Shown piece by piece: positions 1 to 6,699 of a stretch of DNA of 8,742 nucleotides. The notes under the pieces are model-generated. The model did no database searches, was not told the origin of the DNA, and saw only the letters and a program-made list of their open reading frames with translations. Source of the stretch: an uncultured Caulobacteraceae bacterium. GTDB lineage: Bacteria; Pseudomonadota; Alphaproteobacteria; Caulobacterales; Caulobacteraceae. Every line of letters begins with the position of its first letter. The first letter of the stretch is position 1. The stretch is from assembly GCA_937910255.1 (NCBI GenBank), contig CALEOQ010000539.1:1-8742 (forward strand). The letters run 5' to 3'. A program made the position numbers and the translations under genes.

Positions 1-262
1 GGCTTTCACCCAAGCCCTGGAGGCCCCCGCCCTCGACATCCTCAAGACCCACAAGCCCGACCGGCCCCTGGACACCAATGTGGAGTTCTATACGGCCCTG
101 CTGCTTGAGGCCCTGGACTTCCCGCCGGCGGCCTTCACCTGCGTCTTCGCCATGGGACGGGTGGCCGGCTGGCTGGCCCATGCTCGCGAGCAACTGGCCG
201 GCGGGCGGCTGGTGCGGCCCCAGTCGGTCTATGTGGGTCCGGAGCCCCGAAAAGCGGCCTGA
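1..262 (+). CDS. Citrate synthase family protein, C-terminal fragment (5' end outside window)
   Basis: The last 86 codons of a citrate synthase family protein, read from base 2 to a TGA at 260-262. The family condenses acetyl-CoA (or propionyl-CoA) with oxaloacetate in the cytoplasm. Recognition rests on the C-terminal signature: NVEFYTALLLEAL, then FTCVFAMGRVAGWLAHAREQ, then RLVRPQSVYVGP. These align with NVDFYSG, FAMARTVGWIAHW and RPRQLYTG of E. coli GltA. At the position of the catalytic aspartate of GltA (Asp362) this protein has Glu (codon 83-85). From memory, the actinobacterial CitA-type enzymes also carry NVEF and the RLVRP...YVGP ending, so this is more likely a second, CitA-like citrate or methylcitrate synthase than the main GltA. 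The fragment cannot settle substrate. The next gene starts 66 nt downstream on the same strand. Confidence 0.88.
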   Translation, partial: AFTQALEAPALDILKTHKPDRPLDTNVEFYTALLLEALDFPPAAFTCVFAMGRVAGWLAHAREQLAGGRLVRPQSVYVGPEPRKAA

Positions 263-320
263 ACACCCAGGCGCGCCGCAGAAAATCCTCCTGTGGCGCA
301 GCTCGGCGAAGGTCTAGTTT

Positions 321-326
321 GGGGGA
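321..326 (+). promoter_or_regulatory. Ribosome binding site that decides the fieF start
   Basis: GGGGGA lies two bases before the ATG at 329. An in-frame GTG at 293 would add 12 residues, but the purine-rich run and the ATG favour 329. The spacing is short for a Shine-Dalgarno site, so support is moderate. Confidence 0.5.
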
Positions 327-328
327 TC

Positions 329-1279
329 ATGACGCCCCTCGACCCGCCCCCCGCCGCGGCCCTGACCCCGGCCCAAACCGCCGCCCTGACCCGCAAGATC
401 ACCCTGTTGTCGGTGGCTGTGGCCCTGACCCTGGTGGGCCTGAAGACCGCCGCCTGGCTGGCCAGCGGATCGGTGGCGGTGCTGGCCTCCCTGGCCGATT
501 CCGGCCTGGACCTGATCGCCTCGCTGATCACCTTCTTCGCCGTACGCTACGCGGTGGCCCCGCCCGACGCCGAGCACCGGTTCGGCCATGGCAAGGCCGA
601 GGCCTTCGCCAGCCTGATGCAGGCGGGCCTGGTCTTCGCCTCGGCCGCCCTGGTGGGCCGCGAGGCCATCGCCAGCCTGCTTGAGCCCCAGCCGATCGCC
701 CATGGCGGCTGGGCTATGGCCGTCATGGCCGCCTCCATCGCGCTGACCGGCCTGCTGGTGGCCGCCCAGACGCGGGTGCTGAAGCAGACCCAGTCGGTGG
801 CCGTCTCCGGGGATCGGGCGCACTATTTCTCGGACCTGGCCTCCAACCTCGCCGCATTGCTGGGGGTGGCCGGGGCGGCGCTGCTGGGCTTCACCCGACT
901 GGACGGGGCAGCCGGCCTGATCGTCGCGGCCATCCTGGTCTGGGCCGCTATCGGCGTCTTTCGCGAGGCCGCCCACCAGCTGATGGACCATGAGCTGCCC
1001 GAGGATCAGCGGGCGCTGATCGTGCGGCTGATGACGCAGGACGCCCGGCTGACCGACATCCATCAGCTGCGCACCCGGGCGTCCGGCCCCTATGTGCACA
1101 TCCAGATGCACGCCGACCTGGACCCCGAGCTGACCCTGGACGCCGCCCACCAGGTGATCGTCGAGGCCGAGCACCGGCTGCTGAAGCATTTCCCCGCCGC
1201 CGACATCCTGATCCACGCCGACCCCCGCGGCCGGGCCGAGCCCCACGGCGGCGCCTTCGCCGAACCGCCCGCGACCTGA
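329..1279 (+). CDS. fieF: Cation diffusion facilitator family transporter (FieF/YiiP-like)
   Basis: A 316-residue inner-membrane divalent metal/proton antiporter of the CDF family, close to YiiP of E. coli (about 300 residues). Visible marks: the TM2 metal site D57-x3-D61 in the segment LADSGLDLIASL; the loop HRFGHGKAEAFASL at 83-96, a hallmark of YiiP-like members; and the TM5 site H165-x3-D169 in HYFSDLASN. The DxxxD plus HxxxD pair is the pattern of Zn/Cd/Fe-type CDF proteins rather than Mn-type ones. The cytoplasmic C-terminal domain shows VHIQMHADLDPELTL and ends in ILIHADP, matching the metal-binding HxDP of YiiP. An Ala/Pro-rich N-terminal stretch of about 20 residues precedes TM1. The gene stands 66 nt after the citrate synthase gene and may be read with it. 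Family is certain; the exact metal (zinc, iron or cadmium) cannot be read from sequence. Confidence 0.93.
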   Translation: MTPLDPPPAAALTPAQTAALTRKITLLSVAVALTLVGLKTAAWLASGSVAVLASLADSGLDLIASLITFFAVRYAVAPPDAEHRFGHGKAEAFASLMQAGLVFASAALVGREAIASLLEPQPIAHGGWAMAVMAASIALTGLLVAAQTRVLKQTQSVAVSGDRAHYFSDLASNLAALLGVAGAALLGFTRLDGAAGLIVAAILVWAAIGVFREAAHQLMDHELPEDQRALIVRLMTQDARLTDIHQLRTRASGPYVHIQMHADLDPELTLDAAHQVIVEAEHRLLKHFPAADILIHADPRGRAEPHGGAFAEPPAT

Positions 1280-1352
1280 CGCCGCAGACGACGAGAGACG
1301 CCTGGATGTGGCGCCCAAAACGGGAAAGTCCTGCGCTTCGTAAACGCGCCCT

Positions 1353-1371
1353 TAAGCCCCCTGCGGGCTTA
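1353..1371 (+). terminator. Hairpin downstream of fieF, possible terminator
   Basis: A perfect 7-bp stem, TAAGCCC (1353-1359) with GGGCTTA (1365-1371), closes a 5-nt loop. It sits in the 136-nt gap between fieF and fzlA. No T-run follows, so it is not a canonical intrinsic terminator; it could be a weak terminator, an mRNA 3' end or a leader structure of fzlA. Otherwise 1280-1415 shows no gene and no promoter I can name with confidence. Confidence 0.4.
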
Positions 1372-1415
1372 TCGAGGCCTGATCAAACTGTCCGCATTCG
1401 CGGCGAAACGCCGGC

Positions 1416-2102
1416 ATGAGCGCCCAACGCACCCTCTATCATTTTCCGCTCGACCCGGCGTCGCGGCAGGTCCGTCTGGCGCTCGGCGAAAAGCGCCTGG
1501 CCTTCGAGGACGTGATCGTCCGCTATTGGGAGCAGCCCGACGACCTGTCGGCGCTCAATCCCTCGGGCCTGACCCCGGTCCTGGTCGAGGAGGGACCCCA
1601 GGGCCGCCTGGTCCTGTGCGAGGGCCGCGCCATCCTCGACCATCTGGAAGAGGCCTATCCCGAGCCGGCCCTGCTGGGCCGCGAGGCGGCCGACCGGGCC
1701 GAGGCCCGGCGGTTGCTGCAGTGGTTCGACCGCAAGTTCGACTACGAGGTCGGCTCCTTCCTGCTGCACGAAAAGATGGAAAAGCGCCTGCTGCGCATGG
1801 GGGCGCCGGACCTGGCCGCCCTGCGGCGGGGACGCGAGGCCCTGCGCCATCACCTGACCTATCTCACGAGCCTGCTGGCCGAGCGCGACTGGCTGGCCGG
1901 CCGCCGTCTCAGCCTGGCCGATTTCGCCGGCGCCTCGCACCTGTCGGTGATCGACTATTTCGGCGATGTGCCCTGGCGGGACTTCGCCGCGGTCAAGACG
2001 TGGTACATGACGGTGAAGTCCCGGCCCTGCTTCCGGCCGCTGCTCGCCGATCGCTGGCCGGGGCTCGCGCCCGCGGCCCATTATGACGACCTCGATTTCT
2101 GA
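1416..2102 (+). CDS. fzlA: FtsZ-binding division regulator FzlA (GST-fold protein)
   Basis: A 228-residue protein with a glutathione S-transferase fold: thioredoxin-like domain at about 5-85 (TLYHFPLDPASRQVRLALGEK, then NPSGLTPVL with the cis-Pro at 54), and a helical domain at about 95-210 with the SLADF capping motif at 166-170. The usual ES motif of the glutathione site is EG (69-70). In Caulobacter, FzlA binds FtsZ filaments, curves them and licenses constriction. From memory of that literature, Trp38 and Asp227 are needed for FtsZ binding. This protein has Trp at 38 (RYWEQ) and Asp at 227 in its last residues (HYDDLDF), and is the same length. That, plus placement before queG, supports FzlA over a generic GST. 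No clear Shine-Dalgarno precedes the ATG. The end overlaps queG by 20 nt. Confidence 0.82.
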   Translation: MSAQRTLYHFPLDPASRQVRLALGEKRLAFEDVIVRYWEQPDDLSALNPSGLTPVLVEEGPQGRLVLCEGRAILDHLEEAYPEPALLGREAADRAEARRLLQWFDRKFDYEVGSFLLHEKMEKRLLRMGAPDLAALRRGREALRHHLTYLTSLLAERDWLAGRRLSLADFAGASHLSVIDYFGDVPWRDFAAVKTWYMTVKSRPCFRPLLADRWPGLAPAAHYDDLDF

Positions 2103-3216
2103 ATCCCCTGAAGACCTGATCCGCGCCAAGGCCCTTGAGCTGGGCTTCGACGACTGCCGCCTGGCCCGGGCCGACCAGCCCTGGAGCGCCGGCGAACGGC
2201 TGGCAGAATTCATCGCCGAAGGTCGCCACGGCGAGATGACCTGGCTGGAGACCACCCTGGCGCGCAGGTCCCACCCCCAGGCCATGTGGGACGGCGCCCG
2301 TTCGGCCGTCATGCTGGGGGTCAATTACGGTCCGGAGCATGATCCCCGGGACATCCTGGAGCATCCCGACCGCGGCGCCATCTCGGTCTATGCGCAAGGC
2401 TCCGACTATCACGAGGTCATCAAGAAACGGCTCAAGCAGCTGGCGAGCTGGATGGCCCAGACCTTCGGCAGCGACGTGAAGGTGTTCATCGACACCGCCC
2501 CCCTGTTGGAGAAGCCCTTGGCGGAGGCCTCGGGCCTGGGCTGGCAGGGCAAGCACACCAATCTCGTCTCGCGCCAGTTCGGCTCCTGGCTGTTCATCGG
2601 TTCGGTGCTCACCTCGCTGGAGCTTGAACCCGATCCGCCGGGCGAAGACGCCTGCGGCTCCTGCCGCGCCTGCCAGGACGTCTGTCCGACCAACGCCTTC
2701 CCGGCGCCCTACCAGCTGGATGCGCGACGCTGCATCTCCTACCTGACCATCGAGCTGTCAGGCCCGATCCCGGTAGAATTCCGCCGCGCGCTGGGCAACC
2801 GCATCTATGGCTGCGACGACTGCCTCGCCGTCTGCCCGTGGAACAAGTTCGCGCAAGGCGCCCGCGAGGCGAAGCTGCAGGGCCGCGAGGCGCTGAAGGC
2901 CCCGCAGCTTGCGGACCTGGCCGCCCTGGACGACGCCGCCTTCCGCGCCCTGTTCACCCAGAGCGCGGTCAAGCGCCTGGGCCGCGACCGCTTCGTGCGC
3001 AACGTGCTTTACGCCATCGGCAACAGCGGCGATCCTGGTCTTGTCGCAGCTGTTCGCAGCCGTTTGAGCGACGAGGCGCCCGTCGTCAGGGGGGCCGCGG
3101 TTTGGGCGCTGTCGCAGCTCTTGCCGCCCGACGCCTTCGCCGCCGAGCGGGCGTTGGCCTTGCCAGGGGAGCAGGACGAGGCGGTCCGCGCCGAGTGGGG
3201 CCCAGGCGAGGTCTGA
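2083..3216 (+). CDS. queG: Epoxyqueuosine reductase QueG
   Basis: A 377-residue cobalamin-dependent iron-sulfur enzyme that reduces epoxyqueuosine to queuosine at wobble position 34 of tRNAs with GUN anticodons (Tyr, His, Asn, Asp). The catalytic Asp is D137 in FIDTAPLLEKPLAEASGLGW. Two [4Fe-4S] clusters are supplied by a ferredoxin-like domain: C191-x2-C194-x2-C197-x3-C201, then C217 and C244-x2-C247-x3-C251 (GCDDCLAVCPWN). A HEAT-like repeat region at about 301-347 (RFVRNVLYAIGNSGDP, then VVRGAAVWALSQL), typical of QueG for tRNA binding, closes the protein. All key cysteines are present and the length is normal. The ATG at 2083 lies inside the fzlA coding region in another frame, so translation is probably coupled. 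The nearest good methionine downstream would remove conserved N-terminal sequence. Confidence 0.96.
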   Translation: MTTSISESPEDLIRAKALELGFDDCRLARADQPWSAGERLAEFIAEGRHGEMTWLETTLARRSHPQAMWDGARSAVMLGVNYGPEHDPRDILEHPDRGAISVYAQGSDYHEVIKKRLKQLASWMAQTFGSDVKVFIDTAPLLEKPLAEASGLGWQGKHTNLVSRQFGSWLFIGSVLTSLELEPDPPGEDACGSCRACQDVCPTNAFPAPYQLDARRCISYLTIELSGPIPVEFRRALGNRIYGCDDCLAVCPWNKFAQGAREAKLQGREALKAPQLADLAALDDAAFRALFTQSAVKRLGRDRFVRNVLYAIGNSGDPGLVAAVRSRLSDEAPVVRGAAVWALSQLLPPDAFAAERALALPGEQDEAVRAEWGPGEV

Positions 3217-3239
3217 GCGCCCCGGTCTCAAAAAGCCAT

Positions 3240-3328
3240 CCGTCATTCCCGGCCTTGTGCCGGGAATCCCTCGCGACGCCCGCGCCCGCCCTCCACAGGG
3301 ATGCTCGCCACGAGGGCGAGCATGACGG
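3240..3328. repeat. Composite REP-like palindromic element
   Basis: An outer inverted repeat CCGTCAT (3240-3246) / ATGACGG (3322-3328) encloses two perfect 9-bp hairpins. The first is ATTCCCGGC (3245-3253) with GCCGGGAAT (3259-3267), 5-nt loop. The second is ATGCTCGCC (3301-3309) with GGCGAGCAT (3315-3323), 5-nt loop. A further pair, ATCCCT (3266-3271) / AGGGAT (3297-3302), ties the two halves together. The whole can fold as a four-armed structure. It occupies most of the 137-nt gap between the convergent queG and crotonase genes, where it may act as a two-way terminator or mRNA 3' stabiliser. CGTCATTCCCGGC-type repeats are, from memory, dispersed in many alphaproteobacterial genomes. Copy number cannot be checked here. 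Confidence 0.8.
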
Positions 3329-3353
3329 CGGAGCTTTCTGGTCTGGACCGCCC

Positions 3354-4172
3354 TCAGTCGGCGTAGACCGCCGCCCGTTTCTCCATGTTCGACATCACCG
3401 CCTCCTTCTGGTTGGGCGTGCCGATCACCGCGCCCTGCTCGGCGCTTTCGGCCAGCAGGATGTCGTGCTGGCTGGCCGGGGTCTCGGCCAGTTCGATCAG
3501 CCGCTTGGCGCCGCGGACCGCGGTCGGGCTCTTGCCGGCGATCTCGCGGGCCAGGGCCAGGGCCTCGGCCAGGGGATCAGCGCAGACCCGGGTGGCGAAG
3601 CCCAGGCGCTGGGCCTCCTCGCCGTCGAAGATGCGGCCGGAATAGGTGAGCTCGCGGATCACATCGCCGCGGGCCAGATGGCGCATCAGCACCATGCCGC
3701 CCATGTCGGGCACCAGGCCCCACTTAATCTCCATCACTGCCATGCGGGTGTCAGGCGTCACGAAGCGCATGTCAGGCGCGAGCGCCAGCTGGAAGCCGCC
3801 GCCGAAGGCCACCCCATGCACCGCTGCGATCACCGGCACCGGCTGTTCGCGCCAGACCATGACCGCATGCTGGGCGCGGTTCGAGCCGCCGGCCGAGCGC
3901 TTGGGCGTCAGCAGGGTCCCGCCATCGGCGGCCCCGCGGTTGCGTTCACCCGAGGCCATGGCGGCGAAGGAGCCCATATCGAGGCCGGCGCAGAAGGCGC
4001 GGCCCTCCCCCGACAGCACCACGGCGCGGACGCCCTTCGTGGTCTTCAAAGCCTCGCCGGTCTCGATCAGGGCCGAGAACATGGCGTCGTCCAGGGCGTT
4101 CATCTTGTCGGTGCGGACCATGCGCACGTCGGCGACGCCGTCCGTGATCTCCACCTTCACCCGGTCGTTCAT
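3354..4172 (-). CDS. Crotonase / enoyl-CoA hydratase family protein
   Basis: A 272-residue cytoplasmic acyl-CoA enzyme of the crotonase superfamily. Marks: the oxyanion-hole segments GRAFCAGLDM (58-66 region) and HGVAFGGGFQLAL (119-131), then MEIKWGLVPDMGG (147-159) and a C-terminal helical part. Glu148 and Glu174 align with the two catalytic glutamates of rat enoyl-CoA hydratase (144 and 164). Asp156 falls where rat dienoyl-CoA isomerase has its catalytic Asp204, whereas hydratases usually have Gly. So hydratase or isomerase activity are both possible, and the substrate is unknown. The segment RNRGAADGGTLLTPKRSAGG (78-97) is an insertion in the variable acyl-binding region. The start at 4172 is set by the Shine-Dalgarno site at 4179-4184. 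It is the third gene of the rmlC-tesB group, 59 nt after tesB, and ends near the REP-like element. Confidence 0.88.
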   Translation of the reverse strand: MNDRVKVEITDGVADVRMVRTDKMNALDDAMFSALIETGEALKTTKGVRAVVLSGEGRAFCAGLDMGSFAAMASGERNRGAADGGTLLTPKRSAGGSNRAQHAVMVWREQPVPVIAAVHGVAFGGGFQLALAPDMRFVTPDTRMAVMEIKWGLVPDMGGMVLMRHLARGDVIRELTYSGRIFDGEEAQRLGFATRVCADPLAEALALAREIAGKSPTAVRGAKRLIELAETPASQHDILLAESAEQGAVIGTPNQKEAVMSNMEKRAAVYAD

Positions 4173-4178
4173 GAGCAT

Positions 4179-4184
4179 CCTCCC
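4179..4184 (-). promoter_or_regulatory. Ribosome binding site that decides the crotonase start
   Basis: GGGAGG on the minus strand abuts an in-frame ATG at 4178 but lies 6 nt before a second ATG at 4172. The second spacing is the workable one. Another GGGAGG occurs at 4190-4195, 11 nt upstream, so the purine motif is doubled. Confidence 0.6.
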
Positions 4185-4231
4185 GCTGGCCTCCCGGCTT
4201 GCGCGCCGGTGTCGGGAAAGACTGTCACGGA

Positions 4232-5064
4232 TCAGCGCGGCGGGCGATGGCGGATCAGCGCCTCTTGCGTCGCCGAGGCCACCAGCCGGCCCTGGCGGTC
4301 GAAGATCGAGCCGCGGTTGAAGCCCCGGCCGCCCGAGGCCGAGGGGCTGTCCTGGACATAGAGGTGCCAGTCGGAGAAGTCGCTGGGGCGGTGGAACCAC
4401 AGGGCGTGGTCGAGGCTGGCCACCTGCAGTTCGCCGTGCGGGACGGGATGGGGTCGCAGACTCGCGTCCAGCAGGCTCATGTCCGAGCCATAGGCCAGTG
4501 CGCACTGGTTCACCGCCACGTCGGGCCCCACCGACTGGCGGGCCTTGAACCAGACATTGTAGAGCGGGGCCATGGGTTCGGTCTGGTCACGGCGCTGCGG
4601 ATCGATGGGGCGAACCTCCACCGGCCAGTCCCGATCCCGGGGCGGAATCCCATCAGCCTCGCGCAGCTGTTCCTCGTTCAGCAGATCCTCCGGCGGCGTC
4701 ACATCCGGCGCCCGGTCCTGGTGCTCGAAGCCCTCTTCGGGGACCTGGAATGAGGCGGCCAGGTTGAAAATCTGCTTGCCGTTCTGGATGGCGGTCACCC
4801 GGCGCACCGAGAACGAGCCCCCGTCCCTGGCCTGGTCCACCTGGAACAGGATCGGGATGGACGGGTCGCCCGGGCGGATGAAATAGGCGTGCATGGAGTG
4901 GCACAGGCGGCCTTCGATGGTGCGATAGGCCGCGGTCAGGGCCTGGGCCACCACCTGGCCCCCGTAGATACGCTGACCTTGCCGGGCCGGGGTCAGGCCG
5001 CGATAGAGGTTGAGCTCGATCTGTTCGAGATCGAGGATCTCCACCAGTTCGTTCTGCGGTTGGC

Positions 5065-5068
<4 letters not shown>
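4232..5068 (-). CDS. tesB: Acyl-CoA thioesterase II (TesB)
   Basis: A 278-residue double-hotdog thioesterase that hydrolyses medium- and long-chain acyl-CoA to free acid and CoA in the cytoplasm; E. coli TesB has 286 residues. Visible marks: LYRGLTPARQGQRIYGGQVVAQAL near the N-terminus (21-44), HSMHAYFIRPGD (57-68), ASLDHALWFHRP (217-228) and SASGGRGFNRGSIFDRQGRL (243-262). The catalytic triad of E. coli TesB (Asp204, Thr228, Gln278) corresponds to Asp196, Ser218 and Gln268, so the Thr is a conservative Ser. The ATG at 5068 overlaps the rmlC stop as ATGA, and no separate Shine-Dalgarno is needed if translation is coupled. Its stop lies in a copy of an 11-bp direct repeat. Reading further upstream from 5200 would only read through rmlC in another frame. 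Confidence 0.94.
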
Positions 5069-5625
<557 letters not shown>

Positions 5626-5661
5626 GGGTCTCTACGAGTCGTTGTGGGAGCGATCCTTCGC

Positions 5662-6699
5662 ATGAACGAGCCTTCCGGCGAAGACAAGGCGCCCCCAGCG
5701 CTGAGCGTGGTCATCGTCGCCTATAACAGCGGCGCAACCCTGGGGCGCTGCGTGGCCGCCCTGGCCGCCCAGACCTTCGACGATTTCGAGCTGCTGATCG
5801 TCGATAACGACTCGCCCCAGGGGGAGGCTGTCCCTGCGGCGGCGAACCTGGCCGGGGCGCGGGTCATCGCGGCCGGCGGCAATCTCGGCTTCGCCGCCGG
5901 GGTCAATCTGGGCGCGCGCGAAGCCCGGGGGCGCTGGCTGGCGCTGCTGAACCCCGACGCCTATCCCGATCCGGACTGGCTGGCCCAGCTGGTGGCCGCC
6001 AGCCAGCGTCACCCGCAGGTGCTCTCCTTCACCTCCCGCCAGGTGATGGCTCAGGATCGCCGCGTGCTGGACGGCTTAGGCGACGTCATGTCGGCGCCGG
6101 CCATCCCCTACCGCGGCGGCTACCTCTCGCCAGATCCGGGCGACACGCCGGAGGGTGAGGTCTTCTCCCCCTGCGGGGCGGCGATGATGGTCGACCGCAT
6201 CCTGTTCCTGAGACTGGGCGGCCTGGACGAGAGCTTCTTCTGCTACTGCGAGGATGTGGACTTCGGCTATCGCCTGCAGCTGGCCGGCGAGCCCACCCTG
6301 CTGGTCCCGGCCGCCGTGATCGCCCATGAGGGCTCGGCCTCCTCCGGCGGACCGAAGTCGGAATTCGCGGTCTTCCACGGCACGCGAAATCGCTTCTGGG
6401 TGCTGGTCAAGAACACGCCCGTCCTGCTGCTGCCGGTGATCCTGCCGCTCCATCTGCTGGCCTTCGCGGTGGTCAGCCTGCGGCCGCAGAATCGGCCGCT
6501 GCTGGAAGTCACCTGGCGCGGCTTCAAGGCCGCCCTGGCCGGGCTCGGGCCCGTCTGGACGAGCCGCCGCCGAACCCAGGCTCAGCGCCTTGTCTCGGCG
6601 CTTCAGATCGCCCGGGCCTTGACCTGGAATCCTGCGGACCTGTCGGGCCGCCGGGCGGTCATTCGCCCGCTGCGGCCCAGTCGACGAGGCGCGCCATGA
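5662..6699 (+). CDS. Family 2 glycosyltransferase, rhamnosyltransferase-like
   Basis: A 345-residue GT2 (GT-A fold) enzyme of the WbbL/COG1216 type, which moves a sugar from a nucleotide donor to a growing glycan on the cytoplasmic side of the membrane. Marks: LSVVIVAYNSGATLGRCVAAL (14-34), LLIVDNDS (44-51), NLGFAAGVNLGAREARG (74-90), the metal-site-like LLNPDAYPD (95-103), SPCGAAMMV (169-177) and GGLDESFFCYCEDVDFGYR (186-204) with the ED base motif. A hydrophobic stretch at about 252-273 probably anchors it, followed by a basic tail. Start at 5662: GGGAG at 5646-5650, 11 nt away, is a loose Shine-Dalgarno. Upstream sequence in this frame belongs to rmlC on the other strand. The adjacent rmlC suggests dTDP-rhamnose as donor, which is inference. 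Its last 41 nt overlap the 3' end of argE. Confidence 0.88.
   Translation: MNEPSGEDKAPPALSVVIVAYNSGATLGRCVAALAAQTFDDFELLIVDNDSPQGEAVPAAANLAGARVIAAGGNLGFAAGVNLGAREARGRWLALLNPDAYPDPDWLAQLVAASQRHPQVLSFTSRQVMAQDRRVLDGLGDVMSAPAIPYRGGYLSPDPGDTPEGEVFSPCGAAMMVDRILFLRLGGLDESFFCYCEDVDFGYRLQLAGEPTLLVPAAVIAHEGSASSGGPKSEFAVFHGTRNRFWVLVKNTPVLLLPVILPLHLLAFAVVSLRPQNRPLLEVTWRGFKAALAGLGPVWTSRRRTQAQRLVSALQIARALTWNPADLSGRRAVIRPLRPSRRGAP

Noticed and set aside
314..1318. Long minus-strand open frame (334 codons) opposite fieF
   Set aside because: It is low-complexity, rich in Gly, Gln, His and Arg, and lies opposite a well-conserved transporter. High GC content removes stops on the other strand.
1383..2324. Minus-strand open frame (313 codons) opposite fzlA and queG
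   Set aside because: It crosses two recognised genes, has a composition typical of an antisense frame and shows no motif.
4194..4209. CCGGC / GCCGG inverted repeat between tesB and the crotonase
   Set aside because: Only 5 bp of stem in GC-rich DNA with no T-run; too weak to call a terminator inside a likely operon.
2838..4361. Long plus-strand open frame (507 codons) across queG, the intergenic repeat and the crotonase
   Set aside because: It spans three unrelated units in the wrong frame or strand and has no family resemblance; the genes it covers are clear.
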